64,000 nt of DNA from Nocardia aurea (GTDB lineage Bacteria > Actinomycetota > Actinomycetes > Mycobacteriales > Mycobacteriaceae). Positions within the stretch are counted from its first letter, which is position 1. Each line of letters starts with the position of its first letter. The stretch lies in assembly GCF_003123685.1 (NCBI RefSeq), contig NZ_QCYJ01000021.1, positions 558,001 to 622,000 on the forward strand, in the 5' to 3' direction. Under the pieces are notes generated by a model. That model was given only the letters and a program-made list of their open reading frames with translations. It made no database searches and was not told the origin of the DNA. Below, piece by piece: positions 1 through 8,104 of the stretch. The position numbers and the translations under genes are program-made.

Positions 1-1
1 G

Positions 2-382
2 GCCTGCGGGCAGCGGATGACGCCGGGTTCGAGCATCGTCAATATCGCCAGCGTGCTCGGCCTGATCAAATCCTATGCGCCACAGGCGGCCTACGCCGCG
101 AGCAAGGCCGGGCTCATCGGCCTGACCCGAGATCTCGCCCAGCAGTGGTCGGGCCGCCGAGGTATCCGGGTGAACGCCATCGCCCCCGGCTATTTCGCCA
201 GCGAGATGACCGCCGCCGTGCCCGCCGACCAACTGCTGACCTTCGTGCGACAGACCAGCCCGCTGGGCAGGCTCGGCGAACAGCACGAACTCGACGCGGC
301 CGTCGTCTTCCTGGCGAGTCCCGCGAGTTCCTACATCACCGGGACGACCCTCGCGGTGGACGGCGGCATGTCAGGGCACTGA
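2..382 (+). CDS. SDR-family oxidoreductase, 3' part only
   Basis: The gene enters from the left window edge, so its N-terminus and Rossmann glycine motif are missing. The visible 126 residues are the catalytic half of a classical short-chain dehydrogenase/reductase: a catalytic Ser region (NIASVLG), a YxxxK motif in AAYAASKAGL, the NAIAPGYF segment after it, and the usual SDR ending TGTTLAVDGGMSGH. These enzymes reduce or oxidise carbonyl/hydroxyl groups with NAD(P)H in the cytoplasm. The frame is open from base 2. It ends at a strong hairpin (395-426), so it is not cotranscribed with what follows. Substrate cannot be told. Confidence 0.93.
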   Translation, partial: ACGQRMTPGSSIVNIASVLGLIKSYAPQAAYAASKAGLIGLTRDLAQQWSGRRGIRVNAIAPGYFASEMTAAVPADQLLTFVRQTSPLGRLGEQHELDAAVVFLASPASSYITGTTLAVDGGMSGH

Positions 383-394
383 CACCGACGAGAA

Positions 395-426
395 AGTCGG
401 TCCCGGAACGATATCCGGGACCGACT
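395..426. terminator. Bidirectional hairpin terminator
   Basis: A perfect 13-bp inverted repeat: AGTCGGTCCCGGA (395-407), 6-nt loop, then its complement (414-426). It lies between the converging SDR and EF-hand genes and has no U-tract, as is common in actinobacteria. Confidence 0.75.
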
Positions 427-454
427 CGCTCGCGGAGCCCGCGTTCGAACCGAC

Positions 455-658
455 TCAGATACGGTCGCGCGCGGCCTGGACCTCGTGCTTGACGATCATC
501 CCGTCACCGTCGCTGTCGAGAGTGTCGAACATGGCGATGATGTCGTGCGGCTGACGTCCCTCGTTCTGGTAATGCGCGAAGAATTCGTCGCGGGTGACGT
601 AGCCGTCGCCGTCTCGGTCCATGAGTGCGAAGGCGGCGAGAATGTCGCGATTGTCCAT
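455..658 (-). CDS. Small two-EF-hand calcium-binding protein
   Basis: A 67-residue protein made almost entirely of two EF-hands. The first loop reads DRDGDGYVTRDE and the second DSDGDGMIVKHE; both have Asp at positions 1, 3 and 5 and Glu at 12, the standard calcium ligands. I chose the ATG at 658 rather than longer upstream starts because GGGAGAAG sits about nine bases before it and the longer N-terminus is basic and unlike the family. No signal peptide or membrane segment, so probably a cytoplasmic calcium buffer or sensor. A 10-bp palindrome (682-706) lies in its upstream region. Partner unknown. Confidence 0.85.
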   Translation of the reverse strand: MDNRDILAAFALMDRDGDGYVTRDEFFAHYQNEGRQPHDIIAMFDTLDSDGDGMIVKHEVQAARDRI

Positions 659-1018
659 TCGGTGCTTCTCCCAACTTCTAGGCGAAGTGGTCGAATACCA
701 CTTCGCGACAGGTGGTCGAGCCGTAGTGGAAAACTGACGCGTCAAGGGTAGGCGCACAGGGGCGTGATCGGTGGCGAATTCTTCGATATTTCTGCACGCG
801 GTGCGTCATGACATCGAATGCGTACCCGCGTGAGGCGGTATTTTCGGGCATTGTCACAGATCGCGAAACGCCGTTCGTGAGGCGTCGATCGCGAACGTCG
901 ATCGCGCCAATCGAATATCGCGCGGGACCGGCGTCCGGCCGGGGAATGGGTGAGCGTTGAGAAGCCGATGCGGATGCGCGGCGAATTCGGCACTTTGTAC
1001 GGCAGGGAGGAAGATCTC
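659..1018. other. Divergent intergenic region
   Basis: Gene-free DNA between the EF-hand gene (leftward) and the thioesterase (rightward). It should hold promoters for both. Besides the palindrome at 682-706 it contains a direct repeat, CGTCGATCGCG at 883-893 and again at 896-906 (period 13 bp). I see no RNA gene and could not assign clear -10/-35 boxes. Confidence 0.5.
682..706. promoter_or_regulatory. 10-bp palindrome upstream of EF-hand gene
   Basis: GCGAAGTGGT (682-691), 5-nt spacer, ACCACTTCGC (697-706), a perfect inverted repeat 24-48 bases upstream of the EF-hand start. It could be a repressor operator or a hairpin in the 5' leader; the sequence alone does not decide. Confidence 0.5.
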
Positions 1019-1495
1019 ATGACCAGCACCCAGACCAACGGCAGCGGACTCACCGGAACGGTCGCGTCGCGAGCCGGTGAACTGACCGAGGTGTTCGAGC
1101 GGGGCCTGCGGGAGAATCTGGGCGTCGGCGCGTCGCTCGGAATCCGGCAGGAGTACGTGGGCGACGGTCGTACCCGCTACTACCTCGACCCGAATCCGGC
1201 CACCATCAACGCGATGTTCACCGTGCACGGCGGCGTGCTCGCCACCCTGATGGACACCGCGATGGGCAGTGCGGTGTTCACCAGGCTCGCCGACGGCGTC
1301 GCGTACACGACGCTGGAACTGAAAGTGAATTTCATCCGGTCGGTCACGCTCGACGGCAGCAGGCTCACCTGCGATGCCGAGGTGGTGCACGTCGGGCGGC
1401 GCACCGCCACCGCCGAGGGCCGGATCACCGACGCGGGCGGGAAGCTGATCGCGCACGGTTCGACCACGATCCTGGTCCTTCAGCCGGGGAGCTGA
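1019..1495 (+). CDS. PaaI-type hotdog thioesterase
   Basis: A 158-residue single hotdog-fold protein of the PaaI/YdiI acyl-CoA thioesterase type. The signature is VHGGVLATLMDTAMG around residues 67-81, where the His-Gly-Gly stretch and the Asp of the following helix form the thioester site, followed by TTLELKVNFIRSV typical of the central strand. It probably hydrolyses an acyl- or aryl-CoA. The ATG at 1019 is preferred over an upstream ATG at 950 because GGGAGG (1005-1010) is eight bases before it. It ends at a strong terminator facing the fatty-acid operon, so a role in that pathway is only possible by proximity. Confidence 0.88.
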   Translation: MTSTQTNGSGLTGTVASRAGELTEVFERGLRENLGVGASLGIRQEYVGDGRTRYYLDPNPATINAMFTVHGGVLATLMDTAMGSAVFTRLADGVAYTTLELKVNFIRSVTLDGSRLTCDAEVVHVGRRTATAEGRITDAGGKLIAHGSTTILVLQPGS

Positions 1496-1504
1496 CCCGA
1501 CGAG

Positions 1505-1537
1505 AAGGGGCCCGCGACACGATGTCGCGGGCCCCTT
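1505..1537. terminator. Strong bidirectional terminator
   Basis: A perfect 15-bp stem, AAGGGGCCCGCGACA (1505-1519), 3-nt loop, complement at 1523-1537, followed by TCCTT. It separates the converging thioesterase and desaturase genes. Confidence 0.85.
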
Positions 1538-1548
1538 CCTTGTCGCGG

Positions 1549-2391
1549 TCAGGCCACGATCCGGCACTGGTCGATGAATCGCACCAGTTCGTCGACCCGA
1601 TCGGTGCGCGCGTCGACCGCGCGGTCGATCACCTTGACCAAATGTTCGTAGGCCTCGGTGTGGTCGTATTCGGCCACGTCCGCGATCTTGAGCGCCCAGC
1701 GCCAATACCCGCGCATGGTGTCGGCGAGCGGCATCCGGAAATGCGCCACCACGTCGCGGATCGGTTCGACGACGGCGTCACCGTGCACGCGCAGATAGCG
1801 CCCGACCACATCGGCCATGAAACTGAAATGCCGTGACTCGTCGCGCGCGAGCCGCGACAGCACCGTCGCCAGCACCGGATCGCCCACCACGTCACGCAGC
1901 TGCTGGTAGTACATCTGCGTCGCCTTCTCCTGCACCAGCGCGTAGGCGAAGAACTGCACCGGATGCTCGTAGGGCAGGTCGAACGGGCGACGACCCTCCA
2001 CCGCCAACGCGGTGCGAAGGGCGTCGCGCTCGGCCATCCCCGACGCCTGCTGGTAGCGCGTCAGCGCGCGGGCATGAGTGTCCTCTTCCAGGGCCCAGCG
2101 GACCGTGAAGTGGTACAGCTCGCGATTGTGGACGAAGGTCGGCGCGTCGACGGTGTCGTCGACCGGGAAATACCGGTGGTACACCTCGAAATAGCCGGGC
2201 AGGTGATCCTCGATGAGCGTGATGAACTCGACCGCCGAGCGTTGCCCCTCGCTGAGCAGACCCGCGTCGGCACGGCTCCAGTCGACGGCGGTCTCCACAT
2301 CCCAGCCACGGGCGGCGGGGGAGGCGGCGAGGAACCCGTCGACGGCCTCGGCGATATCGCCGACGGGGATCAATCCGGACTCGATGTCCAT
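1549..2391 (-). CDS. Acyl-ACP desaturase (DesA-type di-iron)
   Basis: A 280-residue soluble acyl-ACP desaturase of the stearoyl-ACP desaturase/mycobacterial DesA family. All di-iron ligands are visible: Glu61 (LIEDH), Glu103 and His106 in EEDTHAR, Glu155 (QEKATQ), and Glu185 and His188 in DESRHF. The family removes two hydrogens from an acyl chain held on ACP, using O2 and reduced ferredoxin. It is the last gene of the operon that starts with the acyl-AMP ligase at 6610; the free ACP encoded three kb upstream is the obvious substrate carrier. The methyltransferase ends 18 bases before it. The double bond made here may be what the methyltransferase acts on. Position of desaturation cannot be read from sequence. 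Confidence 0.92.
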   Translation of the reverse strand: MDIESGLIPVGDIAEAVDGFLAASPAARGWDVETAVDWSRADAGLLSEGQRSAVEFITLIEDHLPGYFEVYHRYFPVDDTVDAPTFVHNRELYHFTVRWALEEDTHARALTRYQQASGMAERDALRTALAVEGRRPFDLPYEHPVQFFAYALVQEKATQMYYQQLRDVVGDPVLATVLSRLARDESRHFSFMADVVGRYLRVHGDAVVEPIRDVVAHFRMPLADTMRGYWRWALKIADVAEYDHTEAYEHLVKVIDRAVDARTDRVDELVRFIDQCRIVA

Positions 2392-2409
2392 GGTCGTCGT
2401 CCTCCGGTG

Positions 2410-3282
2410 TCAGCGGCCGTTGCGGCACACCAGCGCGTAATGCTTGGTGGTGTACCCCCAGCCCGCGTTGGCGATCTCCAGGTAGTGCCGCAGCCGCTGG
2501 GCCATGCCCGCCCCGTGCGTGTCGATCGTGGCCGCGTTCGCCTCGACGTTGGCGATCCAGTCCTCGATGGTGCGGTGGTAGTCCTCGGTCAGATCGTCCA
2601 CCGAGATGATCGACAAGCCCGCGTTCTCCGCGGCGGTGACCAGATCCGACAGCGGTCGCAGATCGCCCCAGCCGAAGATGTCCTCGCGGACGAAATCGGT
2701 ACCGGCTCTGTCGTCGAAACGGGCCCGGATCGCGGCATTGCGGAAGCAGCTCTCCGAGACGTAGAGCCTGCCGTCGCGGCGCAGCACGGCACGCGCGCGC
2801 CGGAACACCTCGTCCAGGTCGGGCATGTGCACGATCGAACCGAGCATGGTCACCGCGTCGAAACCGCGCGCGGGCAGGTCGAGACGTTCGAAGTGGCCGA
2901 CCCTGGTGCGGACCAGATCCGCGACACCGCGGGCGGCGGCCTGTTCGGCGATGTATCCGTGCTGGCGCGGCGCCGGGCTGACCCCGAGTGTCTCGCACCG
3001 CAGTTCGGCCGCCATGTACAGGATCAGCGAACCCCAGCCGCAGCCGATGTCGAGCAGTCGTTCGCCGCCGCGCAGGCCGAGGCGGTCGGCGACGAAGCGC
3101 AACTTGTTGCGCTGGGCCTGTTCGAGGGTGTCGTGTTCGGACAGGTAGCGGCCCGCGCTGTACTTGCGCAGCGGATCGAGGAACTGGCCGAAGATATCCG
3201 GGTCGAGGTCGTAGTGCTGATTGGTATCGGCGATCGCGCCCGGCCCGCTGACGCTGTCCGCTGTGACGCTGTCGACGCTCAC
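2410..3282 (-). CDS. Cyclopropane-synthase-like SAM methyltransferase
   Basis: A 290-residue class I SAM-dependent methyltransferase resembling the CFA synthase/mycolic acid cyclopropane synthase family. Recognisable parts are the N-terminal NQHYDLDPDIFGQFLDP and YSAGRY block, and SAM motif I LLDIGCGWGS (residues 77-86). That family adds a methyl or methylene group from SAM across a cis double bond in a lipid chain. The start codon overlaps the ACP stop (ATGA), so the two are translationally coupled, and a desaturase follows. Together this suggests methyl branching, cyclopropanation or methoxylation of an ACP-bound unsaturated chain. The C-terminal half diverges from true mycolate enzymes, so a different methyl acceptor is possible. 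Confidence 0.82.
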   Translation of the reverse strand: MSVDSVTADSVSGPGAIADTNQHYDLDPDIFGQFLDPLRKYSAGRYLSEHDTLEQAQRNKLRFVADRLGLRGGERLLDIGCGWGSLILYMAAELRCETLGVSPAPRQHGYIAEQAAARGVADLVRTRVGHFERLDLPARGFDAVTMLGSIVHMPDLDEVFRRARAVLRRDGRLYVSESCFRNAAIRARFDDRAGTDFVREDIFGWGDLRPLSDLVTAAENAGLSIISVDDLTEDYHRTIEDWIANVEANAATIDTHGAGMAQRLRHYLEIANAGWGYTTKHYALVCRNGR

Positions 3283-3542
3283 GCGGCGGCCTGGCGCAGT
3301 TCGCTGTCCACCACGGCGACGACATCGTCGAGTGTGGCCATGCCGAAAACGGCTTCGTCTTCGAGTTCGATGTCGTAGGCGCGCTCGATCTTGGCGACCA
3401 TGCGCAGCACTCGCACCGAGTCGACGCCCGCCATCGCGCGCAGGTCGACATCGGGACGCAGGTCCGCCTCGGGGATACCGGTTTCGGCCACGGCGATGGC
3501 GGTGATGGTGCGCAGGATCTCGTCGGGGGTGTTCGCGGTCAT
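3279..3542 (-). CDS. Free-standing acyl carrier protein
   Basis: An 87-residue acyl carrier protein. The phosphopantetheine attachment serine is Ser42 in AGVDSVRVLRM (DSxxxL); acidic helices surround it. The ATG at 3542 is preferred because the longer reading is Arg-rich and overlaps the thioesterase. Its start overlaps the thioesterase stop and its stop overlaps the methyltransferase start, each by four bases (ATGA), so stoichiometric coexpression is likely. Within the operon it is the natural acceptor for the acyl-AMP made by the ligase at 4940-6610 and the scaffold for the two di-iron enzymes. No phosphopantetheinyl transferase lies in the window. Confidence 0.93.
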   Translation of the reverse strand: MTANTPDEILRTITAIAVAETGIPEADLRPDVDLRAMAGVDSVRVLRMVAKIERAYDIELEDEAVFGMATLDDVVAVVDSELRQAAA

Positions 3543-4090
3543 GGCAGGGCTCCGTTCGTTGCGGGACGGTTGGTTGCGGGGCGGTCGTGCGATTCGGGGG
3601 CGAGAGCGTGTGCGAGCAGGGCGACCTCGTCGTCGTCGAGGGTGAGCTGATGGCGCACGTCGCGGAAGTCGAAGGGCTGGTAGGTGGCGGTCGATCCGGC
3701 GCACAGGGCTCCGGACGCGTCGAGGATCTCGGCGTTGCCCTGGATCAGGGCATCCGAGCGGCTACCGGAAAGACTTGCCACGCAGGTGTATTCGCGATCC
3801 ACGAGCAGCGGTGTGACGAACCGGGTGCGCTGGGAGACGGTGAACGCGGGCGTGTGCCGTGCGAGCACGATCAGATTCCCCATCACCTCGTCGCAGATCA
3901 CGCCGGTCAGTCCGCCGTGCACGACACCCGGGTAGGACTCGAAGGATCGGTCGAGTCGGAACCTGGCCTGTAACCCGTCGGGGTGTGCGGTGAAGACCAG
4001 ACGCAGGCCGCCTTCGTTGTGCGGGGAACACCCGAAGCACCGGTAGTCGGGGATGACCGACCACGGCACGGCGATGGTTTCCTGATCCAT
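3539..4090 (-). CDS. Hotdog thioesterase of acyl-ACP operon
   Basis: A 183-residue single-domain hotdog thioesterase. Key segments are NEGGLRL (residues 26-32), VVHGGLTGVICDEVMGNL (about 57-74) with the His-Gly-Gly and the helix Asp expected at the active site, and a C-terminal tail of repeated PATNRPATN that looks disordered. It is placed directly before the ACP gene with an ATGA overlap, so it probably releases the finished chain from that ACP or clears mis-primed chains. It is distinct in sequence from the PaaI-type genes at 1019 and 51287. The N-terminal CFGC pair (residues 18-21) is often seen in this subfamily. Confidence 0.85.
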   Translation of the reverse strand: MDQETIAVPWSVIPDYRCFGCSPHNEGGLRLVFTAHPDGLQARFRLDRSFESYPGVVHGGLTGVICDEVMGNLIVLARHTPAFTVSQRTRFVTPLLVDREYTCVASLSGSRSDALIQGNAEILDASGALCAGSTATYQPFDFRDVRHQLTLDDDEVALLAHALAPESHDRPATNRPATNGALP

Positions 4091-4104
4091 GACGTCGATC
4101 CGGC

Positions 4105-4893
4105 TCAGACCAGCGCGTCCGCGAGCGCGCGGCGCACCCTGGCGTTACTCGACAGATCGAGGCCGGTCATATTCGCGAAGGTGCGGCGGACCTTGTCGTG
4201 CAACACATCCAGTTCGCCGACGGCTGCGACCTGTTCGAGGAACAGCTCGAATCCGGTATCGATGGTCTCGTGGTCGCCGAGTTCGGTGATCCCGGATTTG
4301 AAGGTGCTCACCGGATGTTTGATCTTGGCTTCGGAGCTGTAGACGTAGAGCGTTTCCAGCACGGAGGGCAGCTCTTCGGGGCGTCGCTTCAACCGCTCGG
4401 TGGCGTAGTGGATGAATTCGCGGGCATGGCCCGCTTCGTCGCGGCTGGCGTCGAGCAGCAGGTTCTTCAGCACCGGCTCGCGCACCCAGTTCGACACCGC
4501 GCGGTAGATGTGGTTGACCGTCAGCTCGGAGATGATGTTGGTGGCCAGGGTGGCGGAGGGGGTGGTGCCGGGGGCGTAGGGCTCGCGCATGGAATCGACG
4601 GCTTTCTCGTCGACGGCTTCGCCGACCGCGCCGAGCCACGACCGGAACGCGTAGTGGTGCTGTACTTCCTGGTATCCCCAGATCACGGCGAAGGTGGAGA
4701 AGTCGTAGTCGTCGACGAATTCGTTCATGAATCCGTGGACGGCGGCGATCACATTGGATTCGCCCATGGTAGCGCTCTTGGCCAGGGTGATGTACTCGGG
4801 GCGGACCAGACTGCGGTCGATCGCGTCGAGATCCAGGTCGGCGAGGCGCCAGTGCAGCCGCTCGTAATGGCGGAATACGTCGTAGCTGTGCAT
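4105..4893 (-). CDS. Ferritin-like di-iron oxygenase/desaturase
   Basis: A 262-residue four-helix di-iron protein. The ligand pattern is complete and regularly spaced: Glu45 (GES), Glu76 and His79 (EVQH), Glu123 (SEL), Glu153 and His156 (DEAGH). This is the acyl-ACP desaturase/ribonucleotide-reductase-R2-like arrangement, but the sequence is clearly different from the desaturase at 1549. It could desaturate, hydroxylate or further oxidise an ACP-bound acyl chain. It lies 46 bp after the acyl-AMP ligase and 14 bp before the thioesterase in the same operon. The exact reaction cannot be predicted; N-oxygenase activity is another known use of this fold. Confidence 0.82.
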   Translation of the reverse strand: MHSYDVFRHYERLHWRLADLDLDAIDRSLVRPEYITLAKSATMGESNVIAAVHGFMNEFVDDYDFSTFAVIWGYQEVQHHYAFRSWLGAVGEAVDEKAVDSMREPYAPGTTPSATLATNIISELTVNHIYRAVSNWVREPVLKNLLLDASRDEAGHAREFIHYATERLKRRPEELPSVLETLYVYSSEAKIKHPVSTFKSGITELGDHETIDTGFELFLEQVAAVGELDVLHDKVRRTFANMTGLDLSSNARVRRALADALV

Positions 4894-4939
4894 CGTGGCT
4901 CCAGATCGGTAGAGGCGGTGCGGAAGTGGCCGGAGGGGT

Positions 4940-6610
4940 TCAGTGACCGGCGGTCAGCAGGTCACGTGCGGCGAGGCGGCGGAGTTTGCCGCTGCTGGTG
5001 CGGGGAATGCTGCGCGGAGCGACGATGTGGACTTCGACGGCGGCCAGGCCGAGTTCGGCCGCGATCCGGTCGCGGATATCTCGGGCGAGCAGCTCGGCCT
5101 CGGCGCCGGTGCGCTCGGATTCGGCGATCAGCGCGATGATGTCGGCTCCGCCCGGATCGGCGGCCGCTGTGCACCGGCCCTTGTAGATGCCGTCGAGATC
5201 GCCGATCGCGGCCTCCACGTCCTGGGCGTAGTAGTTCGCGCCGCGCACGGTGATCATGTCCTTGCCGCGGCCGGTGACGAAGAGTTCACCCGCGCGCAGG
5301 TATCCGAGATCGCCGGTGCGCAACCAGCCGTCGTCGGTGATGAGGCCCGCGGTCGCGGCCGGATCGGCGGACAGATACCCCGCGGTCACCGCGGCGCCGC
5401 GGATCAGGATCTCGCCGACCGCGCCGTCGCGCAATTCGGTTCCGGTATCGGGTGCCACGACGCGCAGGGTGAGTCCGGCCACGGCCGAACCGACGCCCGC
5501 GACCGCGCGTGCGCCCGCGGCGTCGGAGGGGACGGTCTCGGCGCGACTGTCGTCGCTGAGCCGGGCGCGGTCGACCCATTCGAAGACCGGTACGCGGCCC
5601 AGCGGCGGGAAGGCGACGGCGAGCGTCGCCTCTGCCATGCCGTACACGCCGAACATGGTCGACGGCGCGAATCCCACCGGTGCGAAACGTGCGCAGAACG
5701 CGGAAACCACGTCGTGCGAGATCGGTTCGGCCCCGTTGAACGCGATCCGCCACCGCCGCAGATCGAATTCGGTGACCTCGTCCGGCGGGATCGCGGCCAG
5801 CAGCGATTCGTAGCCGAAATTCGGCATCGCGGTGATGGTCGATCCGCTCTCGGCGAATTCGCCCAGCCAGCGCGCCGGATCCTTGACGAACGACATCGGC
5901 GACCACACGTGCGCCGGGATACCGCGAAGGACCGCCGACAGCGTGCCGAACAGGCCCATGTCGTGGAACAGCGGCAGCCAGAATCCGCCCTGATCATCGA
6001 GGCTCAGGTCGATGCCGGAACGGATGGCGGCCAGTCCGCTCAGCACGTTGCGATGGGTCAGGCGAACACCTTTGGGCATCGCCGTGCTGCCGGAGGTGAA
6101 CTGCACGATGGCGGGTTCGTCGTCTCGCATCTGCGGCAACGCGGTGTCGGTGTCCTCGATCTCGTCGGCGAGGCGGGTCAGCGCGCCGGTGTCGAGCAGT
6201 TCGGCCTCGACCGCGTCGGCGATCAGGGGCGTGAGATCGGCGAAGCGATGCGAGACGAGCAGGGTGTTCATTCCCGCCGCCTCGGCGATGGCGGCCAGTT
6301 TCTTGGGATAGGCCCCGGTCTGTTTCGCGCCGGCGGGCAGCGGAAGCGGCGTCGCCGCGCCGCCCGCCGCGGCGACGGCGAACAGGCAGATCAGGAATTC
6401 CGGAGCGTTGGGGCACAGGATGCCGATCGGTTCACCGCGCCGGATCCCGCGCCGGACCAGCGCGGCGGCCATCGAACGCGCCGCCCGATCGAGTTCGCGA
6501 TAGCTCAGCGATTCGGAGACCGACCAGAACCGGGCGTGCACCAGGGGGTGGTCGGCGGCGACGCGGGCTAGCAGGCCGTGCAACGTTTCGGCCGAATCCG
6601 CAGAATTCAT
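4940..6610 (-). CDS. Fatty acyl-AMP ligase (FAAL)
   Basis: A 556-residue adenylate-forming enzyme that activates a fatty acid with ATP and passes it to a carrier protein. Motifs: the phosphate loop FTSGSTAMPKG, YGMAEATLAV for the adenine pocket, WLRTGDLGYL with the ribose-binding Asp, GRGKDMITVRG-NYYAQDVE, which is the FAAL rather than acyl-CoA-ligase version of this stretch, and SSGKLRRL with the catalytic Lys. I chose the ATG at 6610 (MNSADSAETLHG) because family homology begins there; the open frame runs upstream to 6949 but overlaps the divergent promoter. It is the first gene of the operon that includes a free ACP, the likely acceptor. Confidence 0.92.
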   Translation of the reverse strand: MNSADSAETLHGLLARVAADHPLVHARFWSVSESLSYRELDRAARSMAAALVRRGIRRGEPIGILCPNAPEFLICLFAVAAAGGAATPLPLPAGAKQTGAYPKKLAAIAEAAGMNTLLVSHRFADLTPLIADAVEAELLDTGALTRLADEIEDTDTALPQMRDDEPAIVQFTSGSTAMPKGVRLTHRNVLSGLAAIRSGIDLSLDDQGGFWLPLFHDMGLFGTLSAVLRGIPAHVWSPMSFVKDPARWLGEFAESGSTITAMPNFGYESLLAAIPPDEVTEFDLRRWRIAFNGAEPISHDVVSAFCARFAPVGFAPSTMFGVYGMAEATLAVAFPPLGRVPVFEWVDRARLSDDSRAETVPSDAAGARAVAGVGSAVAGLTLRVVAPDTGTELRDGAVGEILIRGAAVTAGYLSADPAATAGLITDDGWLRTGDLGYLRAGELFVTGRGKDMITVRGANYYAQDVEAAIGDLDGIYKGRCTAAADPGGADIIALIAESERTGAEAELLARDIRDRIAAELGLAAVEVHIVAPRSIPRTSSGKLRRLAARDLLTAGH

Positions 6611-6865
6611 GTTTTCCACGACAACAGCGAATTGTGACAACTCTTTGAACGCATCGTGAATTGAACGGTGCGATATGAATCCGCGATCACGCCATTGTTC
6701 CGGGTGATCGAGAAATTCCGCTATGGCGCGATTGAAGCAGTCGATTGCCGAGGCGTCCCCGCCGGTCGATGGCACGATTGTTCTCGAATGCGCTGGGCTG
6801 CAAGTCGTTCCGAACGGCGGGAGTGCGGTGCGCTTTTCACCTATTTCTGTATCCAGGAGTTGCCG
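6611..6865. promoter_or_regulatory. Divergent promoter region, FAAL / P450
   Basis: 255 bp between the two divergent arms of the biosynthetic locus; both must be transcribed from here or nearby. It is more A/T-rich than the flanking genes. I see no clear palindrome; the nearest regulator gene in the locus is the LysR at 12094. Confidence 0.45.
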
Positions 6866-8104
6866 GTGATTTCCGATCATTCCGCGAGTGCGGCGCCGAC
6901 CCCCGTGCAAATCGCGGTTCTCGAGAGTGTCGCACCACATATGCGACACAATCCGTACGGCAGCTACGAGATATTACGCGCCGACGGCCCGTTCGTCCCG
7001 GGACCGCACGACACGCATCTGGTCACCCGGCACCGGGAGGCGCAGGCGATCATGCAGGACGCCAGGTGGAGCCATGCCGAGGAACCCGAACTCCTGCACG
7101 GCGACAGCGATGTCGAACTGCCGGGGTCGTTCCTGTGGATGGAACCCCCGGAGCACACCAGATTGCGCGGCCTGGTCGGCAAGGCGTTCACCGCCCGCAC
7201 GATCTCCGGCATGCGCGAGCGCGCCGAGCAATTGACCGGGGATCTGCTGGACAAGATCCTCGCGCAGGGTGAGGTCGATCTGCTCGACGCGCTGGCCTAC
7301 CCCCTCCCGCTGACCATGGTGTGCGAACTGCTCGGCGTCCCCGAGGAGGCGCACGAGCACGTCAGGACCATGTCGACGGGGATCGCTCGCGGGCTCGATC
7401 CGGATGTGCTGCTCTCCCCGGACGAATTGGCCGCGCGGACCACGGCCGTGCACGCCTTCCTGGAATTCTTCGGCGCCCTGGTCGACCGACGGCGCGCGGA
7501 GCCACGAGCGGACCTGATCACCGCCCTGGTCCAGGCCGACGACGCGGGCGCCGGACTGACCCGCACCGAACTGCTCGGCACCCTCCTGATCCTGGTCGTC
7601 GCGGGCCACGAGACCACGGTGAACCTCATCGGCAACGGCGTGCTGGCCCTCATCCGCCACCCGGAGGAATTCCAGCGACTGCGATCGTTCCCCGAACTCG
7701 CCGAACCGGCCGTCGACGAAGTGCTGCGCTACGACGCCCCGGTGCACCTGACCACCCGCACCGCCCACGACGAAATCACCGTGGGCGAAAGGACATTCAC
7801 CCACGGTGACGCGGTGATCGTCCTGCTGGCCTCCGCCAACCGCGATCCGCTCGCCTTCCCCGACGCCGACCGCTTCGATATCGCCCGCTACGCGCGCGGC
7901 AGTCGCCCCGAACGGCACCTGTCGTTCGGTCTGGGCCTGCACTACTGCCTCGGCGCGCCGCTGGCCCGGCTCGAGATGTCGGTGGTCCTGCGAGCTCTCG
8001 CGAGCCGGGTCGAGTCGATGACGCTGCTCGAGGAACCGCCGTACCGACCGAATGTGGTCGTGCGCGGCATGTCGCAACTTCGTGTCCGAATGGAGCCCCG
8101 ATGA
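6866..8104 (+). CDS. Cytochrome P450 (first of three)
   Basis: A 412-residue soluble bacterial P450. The I-helix reads VVAGHETTVNLIG, the K-helix ExxR is EVLR, and the heme loop is FGLGLHYCLGAPLAR with the iron ligand at Cys361. I chose the GTG at 6866 because CAGGAG (6854-6859) is six bases upstream; the frame is open to an ATG at 6668 but that extension has no P450 character. It needs ferredoxin and ferredoxin reductase, none of which is encoded nearby. The stop overlaps the next P450 start (ATGA). Likely role: hydroxylation or further oxidation of the lipid product. Confidence 0.94.
   Translation: MISDHSASAAPTPVQIAVLESVAPHMRHNPYGSYEILRADGPFVPGPHDTHLVTRHREAQAIMQDARWSHAEEPELLHGDSDVELPGSFLWMEPPEHTRLRGLVGKAFTARTISGMRERAEQLTGDLLDKILAQGEVDLLDALAYPLPLTMVCELLGVPEEAHEHVRTMSTGIARGLDPDVLLSPDELAARTTAVHAFLEFFGALVDRRRAEPRADLITALVQADDAGAGLTRTELLGTLLILVVAGHETTVNLIGNGVLALIRHPEEFQRLRSFPELAEPAVDEVLRYDAPVHLTTRTAHDEITVGERTFTHGDAVIVLLASANRDPLAFPDADRFDIARYARGSRPERHLSFGLGLHYCLGAPLARLEMSVVLRALASRVESMTLLEEPPYRPNVVVRGMSQLRVRMEPR

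Noticed and set aside
4943..6571. Long plus-strand frame opposite the acyl-AMP ligase
   Set aside because: No family motif; the ligase on the other strand has all its motifs in order.
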